From contig JACJXR010000002.1 in NCBI GenBank assembly GCA_020636505.1, positions 381,807 through 445,806 of the forward strand: 64,000 nucleotides of DNA, written 5' to 3'. A model generated the notes under the pieces. It was not told where the DNA came from, made no database searches, and was given only the letters and a program-made list of their open reading frames with translations. This document shows positions 8,910 to 16,322 of this stretch, piece by piece. This stretch comes from Chitinophagales bacterium (lineage in GTDB: Bacteria; Bacteroidota; Bacteroidia; Chitinophagales; Chitinophagaceae). The number at the start of each line of letters is the position of its first letter. Within the stretch, counting starts at the first letter, position 1. The position numbers were made by a program, and so were the translations under genes.

Positions 8910-9644
8910 ATGAAAACACATGTACTCATATCACTATTGCTTATCAGTCTTTCAACATCTGCACAATACAGTATCGACATCACTCCGATCGATAGTAATA
9001 TCTATCTATACACATCATATGGAGATGTGGACAATTACAAAAAGATAGATGCCAACGCCGTTGTGGTGATATCAGGCAACGACGCATTGCTGTTTGACAC
9101 TCCTTGGGATAATGCACAAGCCACACAAATTATAGCATTCATTCAAGACAGCCTTAAGAAGAACATCCTACTATCCATCATCACACATGCTCATGTGGAC
9201 AGGATAGGCAGTATAGATGCGCTACACAAAAACAACATCCCTACTTTCGGGTATTACCGCACAGCAGAGGAAGCACCGAAACATGGACACACAAAGCCTG
9301 AATATTTGTTTTACGCAATAGATACCAATTTCCGTTGCGGCAGTCTAGACATTGTAGCATATTATCCCGGTGCAGGGCATACGGTGGATAACATCGTGCT
9401 ATATGTACCACACAAAAAGTTCCTATATGGAGGCTGCTTCATAAAAAGCGGGTACAGCCAAACAATAGGCAACATAGCCGATGCGGATGTTGCGGCATGG
9501 CCCGAAAGCGTGAAGAAAATGCAACAACGTTTCACCAACACAGGCATCGAGACCGTAATACCCGGACACGGCAGTTGGAAGTCAGCCAATGCCATAGAAA
9601 ACACACTGCGCCTATTAGAAGACAAGAAAGAACGAGGCTACTGA
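8910..9644 (+). CDS. subclass B1 metallo-beta-lactamase
   Basis: A 244-residue secreted zinc hydrolase; residues 1-19 form a signal peptide ending TSAQ, so it should act in the periplasm. The B1 zinc ligands are all visible: H93-x-H95-x-D97 (HAHVDRIG), H157 (GAGHTVDN), C176 (YGGCFIKS) and H220 (IPGHG). Lys179, three residues after the Cys, matches the substrate-carboxylate-binding Lys224 of BlaB/CcrA-type enzymes, and Asn188 in TIGNIADAD matches Asn233. These features argue for a true beta-lactamase of the resident Bacteroidota type (BlaB/MUS/TUS-like) and not a glyoxalase II. It starts 3 nt after the parE stop, so co-transcription and possibly translational coupling are likely. No mobile element flanks it. 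Confidence 0.9.
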   Translation: MKTHVLISLLLISLSTSAQYSIDITPIDSNIYLYTSYGDVDNYKKIDANAVVVISGNDALLFDTPWDNAQATQIIAFIQDSLKKNILLSIITHAHVDRIGSIDALHKNNIPTFGYYRTAEEAPKHGHTKPEYLFYAIDTNFRCGSLDIVAYYPGAGHTVDNIVLYVPHKKFLYGGCFIKSGYSQTIGNIADADVAAWPESVKKMQQRFTNTGIETVIPGHGSWKSANAIENTLRLLEDKKERGY

Positions 9645-9726
9645 CCTTTCAACTCTTAAACAATAGCTAACACAAACATTTCAGCATTATATACTGTCTT
9701 ACAGTTTTGTAAACTATATTCGAAAC

Positions 9727-10269
9727 ATGGAATCAACATCATTAGGAATAGGCTCTCGTGTAGAGCACCCTCACTTTGGCAAGGGAGTTATAGTGGACGT
9801 ATCAAGCGAGCTATATATAATATGGTTCAAGTCGCAGAACGGAACAAAAAGCATCAACAGAGAATTTGACCTGAAAGTATTGGAAGCACAAGAAGCTACC
9901 GGAGGTGACGAAGGTATAACCATCACAGACATAGAGCAGGCGCTCGAAAACATATTGGAACGCAAGCTGCACGAAGCGGAGTTGGTGCCAATGGGTAACA
10001 AGTGGAACAGTGGCACTTTGATATTGAAACCGGGAGAAGCGGGGCTTCAACCCAAAGAGCTACCGATAGAAACCTTCTTTCATAAAATAGTAATGGTGCG
10101 CGACAAGCTCCGTGTGATGGAGCAAAAAATAAATGCGCATAAAGTAATGACAGATGAAGAAAAGGTGGACCTGCAACAGTATATCACAACCATCTATGGG
10201 TCACTCACCAGCTTCAACGTATTGTTTAAGGAAAGCCACCATCAGTTCAAGGGTTCGGGAGGGAAGTAG
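9727..10269 (+). CDS. conserved cytosolic protein with N-terminal Tudor/SH3-like segment
   Basis: A 180-residue soluble protein without a signal peptide. The start (GIGSRVEHPHFGKGVIVDV) resembles the small SH3/Tudor-like beta-barrel found, for example, at the C-terminus of UvrD/PcrA helicases (V-x-H-x-x-F-G-x-G-x-V). The rest is mainly helical and charged (IEQALENILERKLHEAE; MEQKINAHKVMTDEEK). The function is unknown. It lies 82 nt downstream of the metallo-beta-lactamase and 2 nt from the stop of the convergent small gene. Confidence 0.65.
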   Translation: MESTSLGIGSRVEHPHFGKGVIVDVSSELYIIWFKSQNGTKSINREFDLKVLEAQEATGGDEGITITDIEQALENILERKLHEAELVPMGNKWNSGTLILKPGEAGLQPKELPIETFFHKIVMVRDKLRVMEQKINAHKVMTDEEKVDLQQYITTIYGSLTSFNVLFKESHHQFKGSGGK

Positions 10270-10271
10270 TA

Positions 10272-10460
10272 TTATCCCATAATACTCAACCACTCGTATA
10301 TTTCGGCCTTGGTTTTGCCAAGCTTCATTTGAAGTTTTTCCAACAGTTCAACTTCTTTGCCGAACTCAACTTGTAGGTCTTCTTCTTTTACATTGGGGTG
10401 AGCGGTTTTGATGAGTTCTTTCATCTCAGGCCAGCGCTCGTGAAAATCTTTGGTATCCAT
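10272..10460 (-). CDS. small CsbD-like protein
   Basis: A 62-residue, charged, predicted helical protein: MDTKDFHERWPEMKELI, then VKEEDL, then GKEVELLEKLQMKLG, then AEIYEWL. The pattern (W-x-x-hydrophobic-K early, then EEDL, then a second helix ending in a Trp-containing segment) resembles the CsbD-like stress-protein family, which often has short Bacteroidota members. The match is weak enough to keep open. A hairpin separates its start from the cupin-fold gene upstream, so it probably has its own promoter. Confidence 0.6.
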   Translation of the reverse strand: MDTKDFHERWPEMKELIKTAHPNVKEEDLQVEFGKEVELLEKLQMKLGKTKAEIYEWLSIMG

Positions 10461-10492
10461 GTCCTTTGATTTTAATTACATATAAAATTAAG

Positions 10493-10514
10493 AAAGCCCC
10501 TGTTAAGGGGCTTT
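10493..10514 (-). terminator. intrinsic terminator of the cupin-fold gene
   Basis: AAAGCCCC (10493-10500) pairs with GGGGCTTT (10507-10514) over a 6-nt loop, 50 nt past the stop of the minus-strand gene at 10567. On the minus strand it is followed by an AT-rich but not uniform T tract. Confidence 0.6.
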
Positions 10515-10566
10515 TAAAGTTATAATTCATTCTATCTGTTTATCTTATGCGCATTTCACAAGTTCA

Positions 10567-11076
10567 TCAATGTGTTAACTCTGCAATGAGCGAGCTATGC
10601 TCAGGATATGATTCAGAAAGTTTGTTTCTGTCTGCCAATTCGAAATCAGCAAAATCAAAACCCGGTGCCACAGTACATCCACACAATGCATATCCACCCT
10701 CATGCTCTACTCTTGATGCAAACCAACTACCCGCTTTTATCACCGCTTGAGGAAACTCTCCCGATGCAACATCCTTGCCCAATTTATGTATCACCAATGT
10801 GCCTGATTCCTCTATTTCATACACGGTAAGACCGGCACCATCGTAAAAATGCCAAAGCTCGTCAGATGCTATTCTGTGAAATGCGGAAAACTCCCCATAC
10901 TCCAACAGGAAATATATGCTCGTAGATGTGTTCCTGTCACCTTTGTGTTCATTACTCAGCACACTCTGTGGCAATACCGTTTCTGAGCGATACATCTCCT
11001 TAAATGCACCTCCTTCCACATGTGTTTCCAAATTCAATTGCTCCTTCCAATAAGCTGCACTGTATTGTTTTTCCAT
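10567..11076 (-). CDS. cupin-fold protein of the DUF985 (Cupin_5) family
   Basis: A 169-residue cytosolic protein. It has the family hallmarks: an N-terminal W-x-x-x-L segment, HVEGGAFKEMYRS (~19-31), STSIYFLLEYGEFSAFHRI (~51-69) and DELWHFYDGAGL (~72-83), then GSWFAS and a C-terminal CTVAPGFDFADFELADR. Cupin_5 proteins are single-domain beta-barrels; some bind a metal or a sugar nucleotide, but no reaction can be assigned. It is followed by a hairpin terminator and is probably transcribed alone. Confidence 0.8.
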   Translation of the reverse strand: MEKQYSAAYWKEQLNLETHVEGGAFKEMYRSETVLPQSVLSNEHKGDRNTSTSIYFLLEYGEFSAFHRIASDELWHFYDGAGLTVYEIEESGTLVIHKLGKDVASGEFPQAVIKAGSWFASRVEHEGGYALCGCTVAPGFDFADFELADRNKLSESYPEHSSLIAELTH

Positions 11077-11161
11077 GCTTCAAAGCTAAAGGTTTTGTTA
11101 ATGTAAAACCAATGCCTGAGGTTATGGCATGTTTGTTGTTTTACACCTTGTGTAACCAAAA

Positions 11162-11818
11162 ATGCAGGATATGTTAAACAGGATATTATTGACGGCCATA
11201 ACGATAAGTACATTATTTATCTCCTCCTGCGTGAAGAATGAATATTATACCGTTGAGCCCGACCCTCAAACTCAGGTTCCGCAATACAACTTTGTATTCG
11301 ACGACAACTTTGACAACAACATCAACAACTGGGCGTTCAGCGACCCCGCCAACTCGGCATATGTCAGCATCGGCAGTAGCCGACTCAAATATTCATACTT
11401 ACCCCCTACCGATGGTACCAATACAGTTGCTATCAACACAGGAGCAAAACTGCACAGAAACTTTTTGGTGCAAACTCGCATAAAAACAGATTATGCGATG
11501 GGTATCACTTTCGGTGTGTCTGACAACAACTACGGTTTCTCGTTTTTCATAGACAACGAAGGATACTTCGCGCTATACAAAGAAGGGGATGCCAAAACAG
11601 CAGTACAAACCATACTTGACTGGCAATACAGTGAGGCCATCTACAAAGAAGGATGGAACGACTTGGAACTGGAACAAGTGGGCAACGACTGGATGGGATA
11701 CGTGAACGGAGTGAAGGTGTTTCAAGTTCCTTCACAATACCTTGCGGGCGATAAGATAGGATACATCGTATTGGCCGGAACGACAGGATATGCCGATTAT
11801 CTTACCGTACAATGGTGA
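11162..11818 (+). CDS. lipoprotein with a concanavalin-like beta-sandwich domain (putative)
   Basis: A 218-residue protein. A hydrophobic leader ends in the lipobox LFISSC, so it is likely lipid-anchored. The body begins with FVFDDNFDNNINNWAFSD and ends with GDKIGYIVLAGTTGYADYL; this D-x-F-x-x-N-x-x-x-W start and the GYxxxG end resemble LamG/concanavalin-like glucanase folds (DUF1080-like). The ligand is unknown. An in-frame ATG at 11171 (MLNRILLT) is an equally good start and shortens the leader by three residues. It lies 35 nt upstream of the LOG-family gene. Confidence 0.65.
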   Translation: MQDMLNRILLTAITISTLFISSCVKNEYYTVEPDPQTQVPQYNFVFDDNFDNNINNWAFSDPANSAYVSIGSSRLKYSYLPPTDGTNTVAINTGAKLHRNFLVQTRIKTDYAMGITFGVSDNNYGFSFFIDNEGYFALYKEGDAKTAVQTILDWQYSEAIYKEGWNDLELEQVGNDWMGYVNGVKVFQVPSQYLAGDKIGYIVLAGTTGYADYLTVQW

Positions 11819-11853
11819 TAATATCAGTATATTGGTGTCGGTAAAAATGTGAA

Positions 11854-12606
11854 ATGAGCACTATTAACGACGAACAAGGCAAACCCAAAATATCCAAAGA
11901 GGAACGGTACTTCCTCGAAGGGCCACACTCCCGCTGGACGGAATTCAAATTCATCATCAAGGTAATGCGTGAGTTCATACGAGGCTATCGTAAGCTGCAC
12001 TTCGTAGGGCCTTCGGTGACGGTTTTCGGCTCAGCACGTTTCGATGAAGATCACGAGTATTACAAATTGGCTCGTGAAGTGGGCAAAGAGATAGTGAAGT
12101 TGGGCTTCAACGTGATGACAGGCGGCGGACCCGGTATAATGGAAGCCGCCAACCGTGGTGCACAAGACGCAGGTGGTCGTTCATTGGGTTGCAACATCAT
12201 ACTACCTCACGAACAAATGCCAAACGGCTACTTGGACAAGTGGGTAAGCATGGACCTGTTCTTCGTAAGAAAAGTGCTTCTGACCAAATACTCATACGCA
12301 TTTGTGGTATTGCCGGGCGGCTACGGTACAATGGACGAATTGTTCGAATCACTCACGCTGATACAAACAGGTAAAATTGAGAAATTCCCGATAGTGCTGA
12401 TGGTAAAAGAATACCACAAAGAACTGTACGACCACATACAAGAAATGGTGAAGAACAAAACCATCAGCCCGCAAGATGTCGAACTGTTTCTATTCACAGA
12501 CTCCATACAAGAAGCGATGGAACATATTGAGAAGCATGCCATTCATGGATTTGGCCTCACCAAGCGCAGAGTAATAAAACCGATGTCGATTTTCGGGGAA
12601 AAGTAA
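11854..12606 (+). CDS. LOG-family protein (TIGR00730 Rossmann fold)
   Basis: A 250-residue cytosolic protein. It carries both family signatures: GGGPGIMEAANRGA (~90-103) and PGGYGTMDE (154-162), with the nucleotide-binding start TVFGSARF (~56-63). LOG-family proteins hydrolyse cytokinin riboside 5'-monophosphates or related nucleoside monophosphates to the base and ribose 5-phosphate; in most bacteria the natural substrate is unclear. Residues 1-50 form a family-typical helical extension. It ends 5 nt from the stop of the convergent DUF47 gene. Confidence 0.85.
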   Translation: MSTINDEQGKPKISKEERYFLEGPHSRWTEFKFIIKVMREFIRGYRKLHFVGPSVTVFGSARFDEDHEYYKLAREVGKEIVKLGFNVMTGGGPGIMEAANRGAQDAGGRSLGCNIILPHEQMPNGYLDKWVSMDLFFVRKVLLTKYSYAFVVLPGGYGTMDELFESLTLIQTGKIEKFPIVLMVKEYHKELYDHIQEMVKNKTISPQDVELFLFTDSIQEAMEHIEKHAIHGFGLTKRRVIKPMSIFGEK

Positions 12607-12611
12607 GACGA

Positions 12612-13253
12612 CTATCCATACTTGATGATTATTCCCTCAAGCACATTGATGATGTCAGTACACTTATTGTTGAGCTGTTGCAGCATATCGTAATGGTCGC
12701 TCAATTTAATGACATTAATGGGCGGTTGCTCCTCATTGAACAAATTGAATATCGCCATGCTGATAACATTGTCGCCATCGGAAGCCACACCACGCATTTC
12801 TGTAAGAATGGAATTGAGTGCCGTCAACTCTCTTCTGTTTCTCAACCCCTTAATAGCATCGGATAGCAACTCAGTAAACTTCACAAGGTCGTTGGCTATC
12901 TCTTTGGTGGTATCATCTATAGGAACTATGTCGAAGTAGTACATCTGCTTGGCTGTACCCCAAACAAAATCGGCAATATCGTCCAGCGACGAAGCCATAT
13001 AGTGTATATCCTCCCTATCGAAAGGTGTGATGAAATTTTTGCCCAACTCCACAAACAGTCTGTGCGTCAATGCGTCGTTCTCTTGCTCCAACTTTTCTAT
13101 GCGATCCAACAAGCCTTTACGGGCATCTTTGTCGTCGGTATTCATCGTCTCGAAGAAAAGCTGCCCCAACTTCCTCAAATTGTCATCCGCCTCCTCAAAA
13201 AGTGAGAAAAACTTGTTCCCCGAAGGTGTGAATAGCTTGTCTAACGCATTCAT
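12612..13253 (-). CDS. DUF47-family PhoU-like protein
   Basis: A 213-residue all-helical cytosolic protein. It starts MNALDKLFTPSGNKFFSLFEEADDNL and contains FITPFDREDIHYMASSLDDIADFVWG, the DUF47 signature for PhoU-like metal-cluster-binding helices. DUF47 proteins usually accompany Pit-type phosphate transporters; no pit gene lies within 300 nt on either side, so the partner would be elsewhere. ATG 13253 was chosen; an upstream TTG at 13271 would add six residues with no family support. Confidence 0.85.
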   Translation of the reverse strand: MNALDKLFTPSGNKFFSLFEEADDNLRKLGQLFFETMNTDDKDARKGLLDRIEKLEQENDALTHRLFVELGKNFITPFDREDIHYMASSLDDIADFVWGTAKQMYYFDIVPIDDTTKEIANDLVKFTELLSDAIKGLRNRRELTALNSILTEMRGVASDGDNVISMAIFNLFNEEQPPINVIKLSDHYDMLQQLNNKCTDIINVLEGIIIKYG

Positions 13254-13346
13254 TACTATGCTTTGCAACAAATCTAAACCCTACATCCGTACATCGGCAA
13301 CCAATAGGCCGGACTTAACTTTAAGATAATGCTGCATCCAATTATC

Positions 13347-13377
13347 TTGAGACTTAGTAAAAAAAACTGTAATTTTG
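13347..13377 (+). promoter_or_regulatory. promoter of the desaturase gene
   Basis: TTG at 13347-13349 and TAATTTTG at 13370-13377 are separated by 20 nt, matching the Bacteroidota -33/-7 pattern (TTG and TAnnTTTG). The desaturase ATG is 31 nt beyond the -7 element. Confidence 0.6.
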
Positions 13378-13408
13378 GCGACAAAATTCAACAATACACG
13401 GTTTCGAC

Positions 13409-14518
13409 ATGAGTAATGCAAAATTGAGCATCGTTAAGTTCGCCTCCAAAGGAAAAGACAGCTTTCATGATGCAGTGAAGAAAAGAGTCGAGGACTACTT
13501 CAAAACCAACAACTTATCTAAACTTTACACGCCCAAAATGGTGGTAAAGACCTTTGCCATGTTGGCGATGTACTTTGTGCCGTTTGCGCTTATAGTTACA
13601 GGCGTTGCGTCTGTCAATCTGTTGCTTTTTTATGGAGCATGGATGTTGATGGGTGTCGGTATCGCAGGTATCGGCACATCGGTGATGCACGACTCCAACC
13701 ATGGCGCTTACTCCAACAATAAGTATGTAAACCGTGCTTTGGGTGGCCTGCTCAATGTATTGGGTGGATATTCTCGCAACTGGAGGATTCAGCACAACAT
13801 ATTGCACCATACATATACCAATGTTGACGGTCTTGATGAAGACATCGATGCAGGCATCTTGCTTCGCATGTCTCCCAATGCAAGACATATCGGTATGCAC
13901 AGATATCAGCACATATACGCTTGGCTCCTGTATGGTATCATGAACATCTGGTGGGTAACCGCAAAAGACTACAAGTGCTTGATAAAATACGGTAAGAACG
14001 GCCTTTTGAAAAAAGAGAAGCTTTCCCTTACAACAGCACTAATAGAATTGACCTTTTTCAAAATAATGTACTTCGGTGTTACCCTTGTCCTACCATTGTT
14101 CTTTGCCAATGTACCTTGGTACCATGTGGTATTGGGCTTTGTGACTATGCACCTTGTGGGCGGCTTGCTTTTGGCATGTATCTTCCAGTTGGCACACGTT
14201 ATGGACACATCAGAATACAACGTACCTGATGATGGACAAAAAATGGGCAACAGTTGGGCTATTCACCAGTTGTTGAACACTGCCAACTTTGCACCGAACA
14301 ATAAACTGCTTTCTTGGTATATCGGCGGTCTAAACTATCAAATTGAACACCACCTGTTCCCACAGATATGTCACGTACATTATCCTCAGCTATCCAAGAT
14401 AGTTTCGGAAGTGGCTAAGGAATACAACATTCCTTACAATGTGCAACCTACATTCCGTAAAGCATTAAGTACACACGCTCAAATGCTGAAATCATTGGGC
14501 AGGCCTCAGGCGGCATAA
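13409..14518 (+). CDS. membrane fatty-acid (acyl-CoA) desaturase
   Basis: A 369-residue integral-membrane di-iron desaturase. The three histidine boxes are present: H94-DSN-H98, H129-NIL-H133-H134 and Q311-IE-H314-H315. Gln in the third box is typical of the front-end (delta-5/delta-6-like) branch; no cytochrome b5 domain is fused, so electrons must come from separate carriers. Hydrophobic segments lie around residues 45-95 and 215-262. It probably introduces a double bond into membrane acyl chains, possibly for fluidity at low temperature (inference). It has its own promoter and a 52-nt gap to the peptidase gene. Confidence 0.9.
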   Translation: MSNAKLSIVKFASKGKDSFHDAVKKRVEDYFKTNNLSKLYTPKMVVKTFAMLAMYFVPFALIVTGVASVNLLLFYGAWMLMGVGIAGIGTSVMHDSNHGAYSNNKYVNRALGGLLNVLGGYSRNWRIQHNILHHTYTNVDGLDEDIDAGILLRMSPNARHIGMHRYQHIYAWLLYGIMNIWWVTAKDYKCLIKYGKNGLLKKEKLSLTTALIELTFFKIMYFGVTLVLPLFFANVPWYHVVLGFVTMHLVGGLLLACIFQLAHVMDTSEYNVPDDGQKMGNSWAIHQLLNTANFAPNNKLLSWYIGGLNYQIEHHLFPQICHVHYPQLSKIVSEVAKEYNIPYNVQPTFRKALSTHAQMLKSLGRPQAA

Positions 14519-14570
14519 TTGCCATATCCTCATTTTTTTAATAACTTTCATATGTATCAAGTCAGGTACT

Positions 14571-16322
14571 ATGAAAAAGTTATTACTCGTATCAGCGATT
14601 GCTGTCTCTTATTGCGCATCTTCATTTGCGCAAACCAATATCATATCCACCAACACCACCGCTTTGCAGGTGATGAAGGGGAACTACGACCCTGCAATTT
14701 ACAAAGCGACAACGGTCATCAGTAAGCCTGCCGATATCATCAACGGTATCAAGGCCGAAGTATCTCCCGATACACTGCAATCCTTGTTGGAAGAGATGCA
14801 GCAGTTTGAGAACAGGAACACCATCTCTGACACCACGTCTCCAACAAAAGGTATAGGTGCTGCTCGCAGATGGGTATATGGCAAGTTTCAGCAGTACAGT
14901 TCAAGAAATGATAATAGACTTATACCGTCTTACCTGCAATTCGACGATGTGGTAACACGATGTAACAACTTGAATGCACAGATGCGCAACATATTCTGTG
15001 TATTGCCGGGTACTGATACAAGCGAGAAAGATGTTGTGTTTGTGGAAGGGCATATCGACAGCCGCTGCGAAGATGTATGTAGCGACTCCTGTTTGGCACA
15101 AGGCATGGAAGACAATGCCAGTGGCACAGCTCTTGTAATAGAGTTGGCACGTGTAATGAGCAAATACAGCTACAAACGCACCATAGTGTTTGTTATAACC
15201 ATAGGCGAGGAACAAGGACTTTTGGGAGCACGTGCATTTGCCAAATATTGCATACAAGAAGGCATCAAAGTTCGAGGTGTGCTGAACAATGACGTGGTAG
15301 GTGGTATCATTTGTGGTGAATCCGCTTCTCAACCGGGATGTATGGGTGCAGGAACAATTGACAGCCTCAACTTGCGCTTGTTCTCCGACAACGGGTTCAA
15401 CTCGGCACACAAGCAGCTTGCACGTTTTACCAAATTGGAGTACAAAGAGAATCTATTACCGTCTACAGGTATACCGATGAACATCAACATAATGACGCCG
15501 ATAGACCGTACAGGTCGCGGTGGGGATCATCAACCATTCTCGGACAACGGTTTTACCGCCATACGTTTCTGTGCTGCCAATGAGCATGGTAATGCCGATG
15601 TGACCAACCCCAACTACAAAGACAGGCAACACACATCAGGAGATATATTGGGCGTGGATACCGACACCGATATGCAGATAGACAGTTTCTTTGTCAACTT
15701 CAACTATCTGTCGAGACTGGCTGTGATAAATGGCAACGCACTCGCTGCCATGGCTGTTGGGCCTCGCACTCCCGACTTCGACGCAGTGACCATTGACGGG
15801 CAAGACGGTATGAATGTGTACATGACCACCGAAAAGCAATACCAACACTATCGTGTGGCCATTCGTAAGTTCGATAACGATTGGGATTCGGTGTACACCA
15901 TCACCAACAACGATCACGGATACATACATCTGCCTAAATCAACCACCTATTTCATTAGTGTGGCATCTGTGGACAATGAGAATATAGAAAGTGTATTCTC
16001 CAACGAGAAAACAGTACGTACGGGTATCAAAGATCAAACCAAGCTGTCACAAAAGGTGGAGCTGCTGCAAAACCATCCCAATCCATTTGATGGGGAGACT
16101 TATATCTCCATGTTGGCCAACGAAGATATGGTGGGAAAACAAGCCATTGTGGTGATAACAGATATCAGTGGCAAGGTTTTGGAGAAGTTGAATGTAACAC
16201 TGAAGCAAGGAATGAACGAAGTGTTGTACAAACACGGCTATAATGTTGTTGGCACCTACACTTATACTTTGATGGTAGACGGACAGCCAACACAGAGCAA
16301 GAGAATGGTGTTTGCGAATTAA
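14571..16322 (+). CDS. M28-family metallopeptidase with T9SS C-terminal sorting domain
   Basis: A 583-residue exported zinc peptidase. Signal peptide about 1-20 (ends SSFA). The M28 domain covers roughly residues 70-390, with apparent metal ligands H161/D163 (GHIDS), D181 (MEDNASG), E213/E214 (GEEQGLLGA), D241 (NNDVVGG) and H320 (GGDHQPFSD). An insertion with three Cys (CEDVCSDSC) sits between the first two ligands. A fibronectin-like region follows, then a type A sorting domain from about residue 500 (NHPNPFDGETYI to MVFAN), so it should leave the cell through the T9SS. M28 enzymes are mostly aminopeptidases. The 3' end overlaps the convergent receptor gene by 4 nt. Confidence 0.9.
   Translation: MKKLLLVSAIAVSYCASSFAQTNIISTNTTALQVMKGNYDPAIYKATTVISKPADIINGIKAEVSPDTLQSLLEEMQQFENRNTISDTTSPTKGIGAARRWVYGKFQQYSSRNDNRLIPSYLQFDDVVTRCNNLNAQMRNIFCVLPGTDTSEKDVVFVEGHIDSRCEDVCSDSCLAQGMEDNASGTALVIELARVMSKYSYKRTIVFVITIGEEQGLLGARAFAKYCIQEGIKVRGVLNNDVVGGIICGESASQPGCMGAGTIDSLNLRLFSDNGFNSAHKQLARFTKLEYKENLLPSTGIPMNINIMTPIDRTGRGGDHQPFSDNGFTAIRFCAANEHGNADVTNPNYKDRQHTSGDILGVDTDTDMQIDSFFVNFNYLSRLAVINGNALAAMAVGPRTPDFDAVTIDGQDGMNVYMTTEKQYQHYRVAIRKFDNDWDSVYTITNNDHGYIHLPKSTTYFISVASVDNENIESVFSNEKTVRTGIKDQTKLSQKVELLQNHPNPFDGETYISMLANEDMVGKQAIVVITDISGKVLEKLNVTLKQGMNEVLYKHGYNVVGTYTYTLMVDGQPTQSKRMVFAN

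Noticed and set aside
8910..9644. Metallo-beta-lactamase on a mobile cassette
   Set aside because: No integrase, insertion sequence, inverted repeats or attC-like site in the flanks; composition resembles the neighbours.
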